Positions 1 through 6,750 of a stretch of DNA of 6,750 bases are shown one piece after another. This DNA comes from Planctomycetota bacterium (lineage in GTDB: Bacteria; Planctomycetota; Phycisphaerae; Sedimentisphaerales; Anaerobacaceae). The notes under the pieces were generated by a model that worked only from the letters and a program-made list of their open reading frames with translations, was not told the origin of the DNA and did not search any database. The position numbers were made by a program, and so were the translations under genes. Numbering within the stretch: the stretch's first letter is position 1; the number at the start of each line of letters is the position of its first letter. Location of the stretch: assembly GCA_023135255.1 (NCBI GenBank), contig JAGLTN010000485.1:1-6750 (forward strand), given 5' to 3'.

Positions 1-3000
1 GACAATACCGGTATTATCAGCGGAGGCAAATGGACAGACGGACGGATAGAAAGCGGCTTAGCATTTGACGGCGACAGCGTTGTAGATATAAACGATATCT
101 CGCTAACAAGCAACTGGACAATCAGCTTTTGGGTGTACAGCACTGCACCACAAGATGAGCCGGCTGTCGGTTCGACAATCTTCGGAGACGATGCGGACCA
201 GTACAACTGCTTTTATATCATAGACGATAACAAAGCAAGGTTTATCAACTCTGGTTCTGATTATATTACATGGACAGATGATGTTGACTTTTATAAAAAA
301 TGGCGATTTGTAACACTTGTCGGGGATGTAAATTCAGTAGAATTATATCTGGACAGTGTATCACAAGGCAAACAGGAGATCGCCCCAGAAATAAATATCG
401 CCAAGATCGGCACCGGTCATTCTGACAGCGAACGAAACTTTATTGGAAAGATTGATGATTTTCGTATTTATGATGAGGCTTTAGGCTTTGAACAGATCCA
501 ACTGCTAAACAGGACGGGGACAACTGTTTTTAATTGCGGCGACATTGACGATTCTGCCTTGATCAACATGGGCGATTTTGCTCAGTTGGCGGGATACTGG
601 CAAAAAGAATTCGGACCTGTAGTTATCAATGAATTCATGGCGTCGAATGATAATTGTATCGCAGATGAATTTGGAAATTATCCAGACTGGATAGAGCTTT
701 ATAACCCGACAAATACTGCTTTTGACGTTGGTGGTATGTATTTAAGTGATTCCGGTAATATCTGGCAAATACCAGATAACGACCCTGATAAAACAACAAT
801 CAATCCACATTGCTATTTGTTGATATGGGCTGACGGCTCTCCGGAACTCGGAACTTTACATGTAGATTTTAAACTTAGTGCCGATGGGGAAAGTGCTATC
901 CTGTATGAAAACGATGGCAGCACTATAGTTGATTCAATAAGTTTCGGCCCGCAAACAACAGACGTCTCTTTTGGCAGATTTCCGGATTTGAGTGACAACT
1001 GGAAACTTTTCTCTGAACCAACTCCGGGCAAAACAAACGGCGTGGGATATTCAGGACTGTCAAAACCTGTAAACTTATCGGTAAAAAGCAAATGTTTCAC
1101 TGAGCCTTTCGCCGTTGAATTATCTTCTCAGGATGAAAACGCTATTATCTACTACACAATAAATGGCGAGTCCCCACACCAAATGTCAGAAAAATACACA
1201 GCCCCGATCACAATAAATGAAACAACGATCATCCGGGCAATGGCCAAAAATAAAGACATGGCTGAAAGTGATATCACATCAGAAACTTATATCGAATTAT
1301 CTCCGGAAGTTGCTGGTTTTAATTCTAATCTGCCTTTGTTCATCATCGAATCATTCGGCGATGCAGACGTTAACAGTACGGCAAATCAAGAATACATTTA
1401 TAACACTTCCGTATTTATTAACACTGACGAAAATGAAAGAGCAGCTTTAACAGACCCCGCGGAATATTTCGGAAGAAGCGGCATCAGAGTAAGAGGCTCT
1501 TCCACCGCCGGCGCTCAAAAACGTCAGTACGCATTTGAAACATGGGATGAATATAACGAAGATAAAAATGTCTCTATTTTTGGATTGCCTTCAGAATCCG
1601 ACTGGGTAGTGCAAGGCCCATATTCTGATAAAACTTTAATGCGAAACTATCTTGTTTATAAATGGAGCAATGATATAGGCCAATATGCGCCAAGAGTTGT
1701 ATATATGGAAGGATTCATCAATACTAACGGCGGGCCTATAACTATGGCTGATTACGTTGGTGTATATTACTTCATGGAGAAAATAAAACGAGATAAAAAT
1801 CGAGTAGCAATTGAAAAGCTTACGCCTTACGACAATGACCAGCCCCGGGTAACAGGCGGATATATACTCAAAAAGGACAGGCTTGACCCCGGCGACAGCG
1901 GTTTTAGTTCACAAATGGGCCTACTTGCATTCGTTGAACCAAAATTTGAAGAAATAACTGACGCCCAGAAATCATATATTACGGGTTATATTTATGACTT
2001 CCAGGCAGCGTTGTCTGCACCAGACTTTGATGACCCGGAAACCGGATATGCGAAATACGCCGACGCAAACTCTTTTATTGACAGCCAGATATTGGTAGAG
2101 CTGGCAAAGAATATCGATGGCTACAGACTCAGCACATTTATGTATAAAGACCGTGGCGGCAAACTGAAGATGGGTCCCGCATGGGATTATAATTTGTCAC
2201 TTGGTAATTGTTCTTATAATGCTGGATGGAATCCTGTTGGTTGGTACTACGCATATTATGACAACTTCACCGCCTACAGCTGGTATGCTGCTATGTTTGA
2301 GGATATTGAATTTCATATGAGCTATATTGATCGCTGGTTCAGTCTTCGCAGAGGCAGATTTTCAGCAGATACTTTGATGAACGAAATCGACGAGACCGCT
2401 GCTTATCTTGATGAGTCGCAGCAAAGAAATTTTGAAAAATGGCAAATAATAGATAAATATAACTGGCCTAATCCTGGCTGGGACCACGGTGATGATGACT
2501 ATCCTGGTGATCCGCCTTTGACTTACCCTGAACATATTGGATTTATGAAAGACTGGCTCAAAGGCAGGGTTGAATGGATGGACAGCCAGTTTATTGCCCC
2601 GCCGATATTTAACAGCAATGGCGGAAAAGTTGTATCCGGCTTCGGGCTTACTATGGAAGTTTCAGATATTCCAAAAATAACTAAGTTCATAGATACAAAC
2701 GAGCCTTGGAAATATCTCGATGACGGTTCCGATCAAAGTACAGACTGGTCAGTTATGAACTTTAATGACAGTGGTTGGTTCGAAGGAAATGGGCCTTTCG
2801 GCTATGGCGAAGACGACGAAAATACCATAATTTATTATGGCTTGGACCCCAATAACAAATATATAACTACCTATTTTAGAAAAACTTTCGAAATAATCGA
2901 TCCCAATAGAGTTCATACTTTAACTTTGAAATTATTGTATGATGACGGAGCAGTAGTATATTTAAATAATAATGTACTGCCCAGATTTAATATCCCGGAC

Positions 3001-4827
3001 GGCAGGCTAACATATCTCACTCTTGCTGCAAGTGAGATCGAAGGAGAAGATGAAAATAACTACTTTATTTATGAATTAGACCCATCGATCCTTAATGAGG
3101 GGGATAATTATATAGCTGTTGAAATACATCAGGCCTCAGCAGACAGTAACGATATGAGTTTCGATCTTATCCTTGAAGGAATAACCGGAAGGTGTATGAC
3201 TCTAGGCAAAATATATTACACTACGGATAATACTGACCCAAGACTCACAGGCGGAGCTATCAATCCAACCGCCATAGAATACACAGAACCGATTGCAATT
3301 ACAGAAAATACATTAGTAAAAGCAAGAGAATTTGATGATGCCAATCAGTGGAGCGCCATTAATAAAGCGGCCCTTATAGCCACCGATGTTGGCAATGCTT
3401 TGCGTATTACAGAAATAATGTATCACCCCGGCGATACTAATAATCCTGATGATCCGAATACTGAGTTTATAGAACTTACAAATATTACTGAATCGCCGAT
3501 AAATCTGAATCTGGTGCACTTTAGAGAAGGAATCAATTTTACGTTTGGTAATTTTTATCTCAACAGCGAAGAATATATCGTAGTTGTTAAAGACATCGAT
3601 GCTTTCGAGGCGAAATATGGCAGCGGGATTAATGTCGCAGGCCAATATATCGGCAGTCTGGACAACTCAGGCGAAAGGATCAGGTTGACTGATGCTTTGG
3701 ATGATGTGATACTCGACTTTGAATATGAAGACGAGTGGTATCCAAGCACCGATGGGCTTGGCAGTTCACTCGTAATTCGTAATGCATACAACAATGACGT
3801 TAACAGCTGGAATGAAAAAGAATCGTGGATGCCAAGCAGTGACCTACATGGAAACCCTGGCAGAAAAGACAGTTCCGACCTGCCGATACCAGGAGCAATT
3901 GTCATCAATGAACTACTTTCAAACCCAGCATCCGGACAATGCGACTGGATAGAGCTTCACAATACAACAGATGAAGCAATAGATATTGGCGAATGGTTCA
4001 TAAGTGACAGCGATGCTAACTTTATGAAATATGAAATTGCCAAACCGACAATAATACCGGCCAACGGATATGTGGTATTTTATGAATCGATGCATTTTGG
4101 TAACGCCGCTGACCCGGGCTGTCATAAATCTTTCGGCCTCAGCTCAAAGGGTGAAAATGTATTTTTACGTTCCGGAAAAGATGGCCAACTAACCGGATAC
4201 TATGATAGCCAGGAATTTGGTGCCGCCATCACGGCAACTACTTTTGGAAGGCATGTTAAATCTACGGGCGATTGTGATTTTGTCGCGATGAGTCAGATAA
4301 CTCCGGCAGCAGAAAATGCATATCCGAAAGTCGGACCAATAATATTTAACCAGATAATGTATCACCCTCAATATTCCAGTGACGCCGAATTTATACTCCT
4401 GTATAACGTAAGTGGTCAGCCAATAACTTTACAGGCCTACGACAGTGAATCCCATACCAATGTTCCATGGGCATTTGTTGACGGCATTGATTTTACTTTC
4501 CCGCTTAATACTGTGATGCCTGTCAGTGGCTATCTGGTAATTGCTAAAAACCCAGTTGTATTCAACAGTATCTATGGACCTACATCAAGACCGGTATTAG
4601 GGCCTTTTGATGGACAATTAAACAATAGCGGAGAAAAATTAGAGCTGGCAATGCCGACATCTGATTTTGATAACGACAATGAACGTATATATATCACTAT
4701 GGAACACGTTGAATATGGAGAAAACGACCCATGGCCTGAAGAAGCTGACGGACAGGGGTATATGCTGTTTAAAAGGCCGCTGAGAAATTACAGCAATGAC
4801 CCGATAAATTGGCAGGCTCTCAGGTAG
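1..4827 (+). CDS. Giant secreted CotH kinase-family protein with LamG, dockerin-like, lamin-tail and chitobiase-like modules (5' partial)
   Basis: The frame is open from base 1 to the TAG at 4825-4827, giving 1608 residues here (residue 1 = bases 1-3). The start and any signal peptide lie upstream; the GTG at 133 sits inside the LamG fold and is not a start. Domains in order: LamG/concanavalin-like about 1-170 (ends near DDFRIYDEAL, 152-161); one dockerin-like calcium loop 177-201; lamin-tail domain (LTD) 205-347; chitobiase C-terminal-like 354-431; CotH 444-864; a second chitobiase-like domain 867-1127 interrupted by a beta-sandwich; LTDs at 1132-1290, 1298-1439 and 1445-1608. Spore-coat CotH proteins are atypical protein kinases. 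This combination with LTDs is known from Planctomycetota and Bacteroidota surface proteins, whose function is mostly unproven. I infer an extracytoplasmic or surface protein. No C-terminal membrane segment, PEP-CTERM or type IX sorting signal is visible. The family call is firm; activity and substrate are unknown. Confidence 0.93.
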   Translation, partial: DNTGIISGGKWTDGRIESGLAFDGDSVVDINDISLTSNWTISFWVYSTAPQDEPAVGSTIFGDDADQYNCFYIIDDNKARFINSGSDYITWTDDVDFYKKWRFVTLVGDVNSVELYLDSVSQGKQEIAPEINIAKIGTGHSDSERNFIGKIDDFRIYDEALGFEQIQLLNRTGTTVFNCGDIDDSALINMGDFAQLAGYWQKEFGPVVINEFMASNDNCIADEFGNYPDWIELYNPTNTAFDVGGMYLSDSGNIWQIPDNDPDKTTINPHCYLLIWADGSPELGTLHVDFKLSADGESAILYENDGSTIVDSISFGPQTTDVSFGRFPDLSDNWKLFSEPTPGKTNGVGYSGLSKPVNLSVKSKCFTEPFAVELSSQDENAIIYYTINGESPHQMSEKYTAPITINETTIIRAMAKNKDMAESDITSETYIELSPEVAGFNSNLPLFIIESFGDADVNSTANQEYIYNTSVFINTDENERAALTDPAEYFGRSGIRVRGSSTAGAQKRQYAFETWDEYNEDKNVSIFGLPSESDWVVQGPYSDKTLMRNYLVYKWSNDIGQYAPRVVYMEGFINTNGGPITMADYVGVYYFMEKIKRDKNRVAIEKLTPYDNDQPRVTGGYILKKDRLDPGDSGFSSQMGLLAFVEPKFEEITDAQKSYITGYIYDFQAALSAPDFDDPETGYAKYADANSFIDSQILVELAKNIDGYRLSTFMYKDRGGKLKMGPAWDYNLSLGNCSYNAGWNPVGWYYAYYDNFTAYSWYAAMFEDIEFHMSYIDRWFSLRRGRFSADTLMNEIDETAAYLDESQQRNFEKWQIIDKYNWPNPGWDHGDDDYPGDPPLTYPEHIGFMKDWLKGRVEWMDSQFIAPPIFNSNGGKVVSGFGLTMEVSDIPKITKFIDTNEPWKYLDDGSDQSTDWSVMNFNDSGWFEGNGPFGYGEDDENTIIYYGLDPNNKYITTYFRKTFEIIDPNRVHTLTLKLLYDDGAVVYLNNNVLPRFNIPDGRLTYLTLAASEIEGEDENNYFIYELDPSILNEGDNYIAVEIHQASADSNDMSFDLILEGITGRCMTLGKIYYTTDNTDPRLTGGAINPTAIEYTEPIAITENTLVKAREFDDANQWSAINKAALIATDVGNALRITEIMYHPGDTNNPDDPNTEFIELTNITESPINLNLVHFREGINFTFGNFYLNSEEYIVVVKDIDAFEAKYGSGINVAGQYIGSLDNSGERIRLTDALDDVILDFEYEDEWYPSTDGLGSSLVIRNAYNNDVNSWNEKESWMPSSDLHGNPGRKDSSDLPIPGAIVINELLSNPASGQCDWIELHNTTDEAIDIGEWFISDSDANFMKYEIAKPTIIPANGYVVFYESMHFGNAADPGCHKSFGLSSKGENVFLRSGKDGQLTGYYDSQEFGAAITATTFGRHVKSTGDCDFVAMSQITPAAENAYPKVGPIIFNQIMYHPQYSSDAEFILLYNVSGQPITLQAYDSESHTNVPWAFVDGIDFTFPLNTVMPVSGYLVIAKNPVVFNSIYGPTSRPVLGPFDGQLNNSGEKLELAMPTSDFDNDNERIYITMEHVEYGENDPWPEEADGQGYMLFKRPLRNYSNDPINWQALR
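529..603 (+). other. Single dockerin-type calcium-loop stub inside the giant protein
   Basis: Residues 177-201 of the giant protein contain D181-x-D183-x-S185-x-L187-x-N189-x-x-D192, which fits the 1-3-5-7-9-12 spacing of a dockerin/EF-hand loop. It is followed by the FAQLAGYW helix typical of planctomycete proteins. A cellulosomal dockerin has two such loops; only one is present, between the LamG domain and the first lamin-tail domain. It may act as a calcium-stabilised linker rather than a cohesin partner (inference). Confidence 0.7.
1330..2592 (+). other. CotH kinase-like core domain within the giant protein
   Basis: Residues 444-864 carry the CotH family hallmarks. These are the opening LPLFIIESFG (444-453), the RVRGSSTAGAQKRQYAFE block (starting near R496), the GVYYFMEKIKRDKNR segment with E593, the NIDGYRLSTF motif with D706, and GPAWDYNLSLGN (725-736) with D729. 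D706 and D729 are 23 residues apart and are my candidates for the catalytic and metal-binding aspartates of CotH kinases. The residue after WDY is N, where many family members have D; from memory the WDYN form is also common in secreted bacterial CotH proteins, so this is not evidence of inactivity. Targets of the putative kinase are unknown. Confidence 0.88.
2599..3381 (+). other. Chitobiase C-terminal-like domain split by an inserted beta-sandwich
   Basis: Residues 867-889 (PPIFNSNGGKVVSGFGLTME...) look like the first strands of a chitobiase/beta-hexosaminidase C-terminal-like domain. The matching second half, GKIYYTTDNTDPRLTGGA and the IAITENTLVKAREF strand, appears only at residues 1069-1127. 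Between them, residues 890-1064 form a separate module. It starts with WKYLDDGSDQSTDWSVMNFNDSGW and contains TYFRKTFEI, LTLKLLYDDGAVVYLNN and GDNYIAVEIHQ, the pattern of the galactose-binding-like beta-sandwich often found beside CotH domains. The split is inferred from sequence pattern alone. Confidence 0.6.
3394..4824 (+). other. Three C-terminal lamin-tail domains (LTD2-LTD4)
   Basis: Each unit begins with the LTD signature. Unit 2 (residues 1132-1290) has RITEIMYHP then EFIELTN; unit 3 (1298-1439) has IVINELLSNP then DWIELHN; unit 4 (1445-1608) has IIFNQIMYHP then EFILLYN. With LTD1 at residues 205-347 the protein has four. Units 2 and 4 share SLDNSGERIRL / QLNNSGEKLEL and a YG after the central strand. 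Unit 3 resembles LTD1, with DWIEL followed by a SDS turn. LTDs are immunoglobulin-like beta-sandwiches thought to mediate surface or substrate contacts in bacteria; no specific ligand can be assigned. Confidence 0.8.
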
Positions 4828-4912
4828 CAAAACTACAATATCGGCAATCAAGTTCCAATTTTACGGCACTTTTCTATAAAAAAAGATTGGTGCTGAACAA
4901 ATCTATTACATA

Positions 4913-4932
4913 CAATGTATATGTACACATTG
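4913..4932. promoter_or_regulatory. Imperfect 20-bp palindrome, candidate operator
   Basis: CAATGT (4913-4918) is mirrored by ACATTG (4927-4932), with two further matching pairs in the 8-base centre, so 8 of 10 pairs match. It lies about 40 bases upstream of the proposed -10 element of the isomerase/oxidoreductase unit. No T-tract follows, so it is not an intrinsic terminator. An operator or activator site for a dimeric regulator fits the position; no regulator is encoded in the window to pair it with. Confidence 0.4.
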
Positions 4933-4967
4933 CGATGAGTACTTTGTGTTTATTTCTGCAATTTATG

Positions 4968-4976
4968 TGGTACAAT
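4968..4976 (+). promoter_or_regulatory. Putative extended -10 promoter of the isomerase/oxidoreductase unit
   Basis: TGG directly followed by TACAAT (4971-4976) matches an extended -10 (TGn plus a hexamer one base off TATAAT). Transcription would start near 4983, leaving a leader of about 39 bases before the ATG at 5022. No good -35 hexamer is seen at 16-18 bases (only GTTTAT/TTTATT-like sequence), so the extended -10 would have to compensate. Planctomycete promoters are poorly characterised, so this is tentative. Confidence 0.35.
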
Positions 4977-5006
4977 CAATGAATTGAATATATTTTCGTC
5001 CATAAT

Positions 5007-5012
5007 AAGGAG
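5007..5012 (+). promoter_or_regulatory. Shine-Dalgarno site of the isomerase-like gene
   Basis: AAGGAG ends 9 bases before the ATG at 5022 and supports that start, which also gives an intact Tat signal peptide. Confidence 0.75.
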
Positions 5013-5021
5013 CATTTTACA

Positions 5022-5960
5022 ATGAAATATAACAAATCAACGTCACCCATACTTTCCAGAAGAAACTTTATTGGCTCTGCCGCCATTACAGCAGCAGCTG
5101 TTTCATTAGGGACTTCAGCATCGAAAGCTGATGCTCAATCTAACAGTGCTAAATTCAAAATGAAATATGCACCTCATTTTGGAATGTTCAAACACCACGC
5201 AGGCGAAGACTTGCTGGATCAGCTGCAATTTATGGCTGATGAGGGTTTCACCGCTATGGAAGATAATGGAATGATGAGCAAAAACGTGGAATTGCAGAAA
5301 AAAATCAGCAAAAAAATGCAGCAGTTAGGTATGGAGATGGGCGTTTTTGTCAGTTACGCTGACTTCAAAGAATCTGTTTTTGTAATGCCCGAAGAGGAAA
5401 AAACAAAATGGTTGATAAGTCATATGAAAAAGGCGGTCGAAGTTGCAAAAAGAGTTAATGCAAAATGGACTACTGTTGTACCAGGCTGTTTCGTAAACAA
5501 AATTGAATGGGATTACCAAACTGCAAATTGCATAGAAATACTTAAGAGATGTGCCGAAGTCCTTGAACCATCCGGATTAGTTATGGTGCTTGAGCCTTTA
5601 AACAAATGGAACCATCCGGGATTGTTTTTAAGCAAAATCCCGCAGGCATACCAGATTTGCAAAGCTGTGGACAGCCCTTCGTGTAAGATCCTTGACGACC
5701 TTTATCATCAGCAGATCACCGAAGGTAATTTGATACCAAACATACAAAGGGCATGGAGTGAAATCCAATATTTCCAGATGGGTGACAACCCGGGAAGGAA
5801 TGAACCGACCACCGGCGAAATCAACTACAAAAACATCTTCAAATATCTGCACGACAAAAAGTTTAACGGGATACTCGGCATGGAGCATGGCAACAGCATA
5901 AAAGGCAAAAAAGGCGAACGAGCAGTAATCGATGCTTACAGGATATGTGACAACTTTTAA
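5022..5960 (+). CDS. Tat-exported hydroxypyruvate isomerase-like sugar isomerase/epimerase (TIM barrel)
   Basis: This complete protein has 312 residues. The N-terminus has a twin-arginine motif SRRNFIG (12-18), a hydrophobic Ala-rich stretch, and a likely cleavage site after ADA (36-38), so export in folded form is predicted. The mature part is an AP-endonuclease-2-type TIM barrel closest in pattern to hydroxypyruvate isomerase (Hyi). The four expected metal/catalytic ligands are visible: E191 in VLEPLN, D226 in DDLYHQQ, Q252 in YFQMGDNPGR, and E288 in GMEHG. Their spacing matches cytoplasmic Hyi as I recall it. The DNPGRNEPTTGEINY segment (255-269) is a strong Hyi-family signature. Hyi interconverts hydroxypyruvate and tartronate semialdehyde, but exported homologues probably act on other ketoses or sugar derivatives (inference). 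It is followed after 26 bases by an oxidoreductase, probably in the same operon. The family is confident; the substrate is not known. Confidence 0.9.
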   Translation: MKYNKSTSPILSRRNFIGSAAITAAAVSLGTSASKADAQSNSAKFKMKYAPHFGMFKHHAGEDLLDQLQFMADEGFTAMEDNGMMSKNVELQKKISKKMQQLGMEMGVFVSYADFKESVFVMPEEEKTKWLISHMKKAVEVAKRVNAKWTTVVPGCFVNKIEWDYQTANCIEILKRCAEVLEPSGLVMVLEPLNKWNHPGLFLSKIPQAYQICKAVDSPSCKILDDLYHQQITEGNLIPNIQRAWSEIQYFQMGDNPGRNEPTTGEINYKNIFKYLHDKKFNGILGMEHGNSIKGKKGERAVIDAYRICDNF

Positions 5961-5975
5961 TTTTAAAAAGATAAC

Positions 5976-5980
5976 AGGAG
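5976..5980 (+). promoter_or_regulatory. Shine-Dalgarno site of the oxidoreductase gene
   Basis: AGGAG lies 6 bases before the ATG at 5987, inside the 26-base gap after the isomerase stop. It fixes the start and suggests translation from a shared transcript. Confidence 0.75.
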
Positions 5981-5986
5981 CGGCAA

Positions 5987-6750
5987 ATGAATAATTTTAC
6001 AAGAAGAGATTTTATGAAAGCCTCCGCAGCGGTTTCGCTGGCAACGATGACAAGCCCGATGAGCAACGCCTTTGCAGCAGGTTCAGATAAATTGCGTATT
6101 GGTTTGGTAGGTTGTGGCGGCAGAGGAACCGGCGCTGTTGGTGACTGTATGAAAGCAGCAGACAATGTAGAGATATACGCAATGGCTGATCTGTTTAAAG
6201 ACAGAGTCGACAGCTCACTTGAACTCATGAAAACAGGAAATAAATGGGTTCCTAAAATTGAAGACACGAGCAGAATCAACGTAACAAAAGAAAGATGTTT
6301 CAGTGGTTTTGATGCTTTCCAGAAACTGATTGACCTTGACGAAATTGACATAGTTTTTCTTGTCACTCCTCCGGGATTTCGGCCTCAACATTTCGAAGCT
6401 GCAATCAAAGCAGGTAAACATGTCTTCATGGAAAAACCAGTAGCCGTTGACCCGGCTGGAGTTCGCTTGGTTATAAAAGCTGCTGAACTCGCAGAACAGA
6501 AAAAGCTTTCTGTCGTCGCCGGAACTCAAAGACGTCACCAGAAGCATTACCTTGATATTATGAAAAGAATTCACGATGGCGACATAGGTGAAATAGTTGC
6601 CGCACAGTGCTATTGGAATGGCGGCGGAATGTTAGGCTGGGGCCCTGCTGATAATCCGCAATGGAGCGAAATGGAACGCCAATGCAGAAGATGGTATTTC
6701 TATGACTGGATCTGCGGAGACCATATCGTTGAACAGCACCTTCACAACCT
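5987..6750 (+). CDS. Tat-exported Gfo/Idh/MocA-family oxidoreductase (3' partial)
   Basis: The gene starts at ATG 5987 behind a good ribosome-binding site and runs off the window after 254 codons; the family is usually about 350-450 residues long. The N-terminus has a Tat motif TRRDFMK (5-11), an Ala/Ser-rich hydrophobic stretch, and a probable cleavage site after AFA (28-30). A Rossmann fold follows, with the dinucleotide-binding loop GLVGCGGRGTG (39-49), then VTPPGFRPQHFEAAIKAGKHVFMEKPV (126-152) holding the conserved EKP at 149-151. The visible end is GDHIVEQHLHN (244-254), with histidines in the part of this family that contacts substrate. Members use NAD(P), often tightly bound, to oxidise or reduce sugar hydroxyls; Zymomonas glucose-fructose oxidoreductase is a Tat-exported precedent. 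Inositol dehydrogenase-like and GH109-like relatives cannot be told apart from this fragment. Context suggests it acts with the isomerase just upstream. Confidence 0.92.
   Translation, partial: MNNFTRRDFMKASAAVSLATMTSPMSNAFAAGSDKLRIGLVGCGGRGTGAVGDCMKAADNVEIYAMADLFKDRVDSSLELMKTGNKWVPKIEDTSRINVTKERCFSGFDAFQKLIDLDEIDIVFLVTPPGFRPQHFEAAIKAGKHVFMEKPVAVDPAGVRLVIKAAELAEQKKLSVVAGTQRRHQKHYLDIMKRIHDGDIGEIVAAQCYWNGGGMLGWGPADNPQWSEMERQCRRWYFYDWICGDHIVEQHLHN

Noticed and set aside
133..135. GTG as the start of the giant CotH gene
   Set aside because: The same frame is open upstream to base 1 and encodes LamG-like sequence, and no Shine-Dalgarno sequence precedes the GTG.
4855..4890. Hairpin CCAATTTT ... 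AAAAGATTGG after the giant gene as a terminator
   Set aside because: The stem is AT-rich with a GU pair and a loop of about 20 bases, and no T-tract follows, so it does not meet the pattern of an intrinsic terminator.
4812..4982. Open frame 3 running past the TAG of the giant gene, as a possible frameshifted C-terminus
   Set aside because: The translation (VAKLQYRQSSNF...) shows no lamin-tail or sorting motif and passes through the promoter region. It is best seen as a chance open frame.
4968..4985. Sigma-54 type promoter (TGGTAC ... TTG)
   Set aside because: The required GG-N10-GC spacing is not met; the bases at the expected GC position are GA.
5298..5316. Two A7 runs in the isomerase gene as slippage or frameshifting sites
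   Set aside because: They are explained by Lys-Lys codons in a helix (KKISKK). The frame continues intact through all catalytic motifs, and no alternative product is evident.
5863..6574. Minus-strand open frames opposite the isomerase and oxidoreductase genes
   Set aside because: They overlap well-supported genes, have no recognisable domains and no convincing ribosome-binding sites. They are antisense shadows.

Overview
The window looks like the chromosome of a Planctomycetota bacterium, probably of the Phycisphaerae/Sedimentisphaerales kind. This is inferred from three things: a very large secreted protein that mixes LamG, a single dockerin-type stub ending in a 'DFAQLAGYW'-like motif, lamin-tail, chitobiase-C-terminal-like and CotH modules; Tat-exported sugar isomerase and Gfo/Idh/MocA proteins; and moderately AT-rich coding DNA. 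All three genes lie on the + strand and the window is nearly fully coding.

Layout: bases 1-4827 are the 3' part of a giant CotH-family gene whose start and signal peptide lie upstream of the window. A 194-base gap (4828-5021) has no convincing intrinsic terminator but contains a 20-bp imperfect palindrome and a plausible extended -10 promoter. Bases 5022-5960 encode a complete Tat-exported hydroxypyruvate-isomerase-like TIM barrel. After 26 bases comes a Tat-exported Gfo/Idh/MocA oxidoreductase (5987 onward), cut by the window end. These last two genes look like one transcription unit, each with a good Shine-Dalgarno sequence.

How they may work together (inference): the isomerase-like and oxidoreductase-like proteins are both predicted to leave the cytoplasm folded. 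They could act in sequence on a sugar or sugar derivative in the periplasm. The large CotH protein is an extracytoplasmic multi-domain protein with carbohydrate- or surface-binding modules around a kinase-like core. Sharing a strand does not prove that it belongs to the same pathway.

No mobile element, CRISPR array, tRNA or rRNA was seen. I see no clear undescribed system. The most notable structures are a chitobiase-like domain that appears split by an inserted beta-sandwich, two alternating subtypes of lamin-tail domain, the abrupt end of the giant protein, and the palindrome before the isomerase operon.
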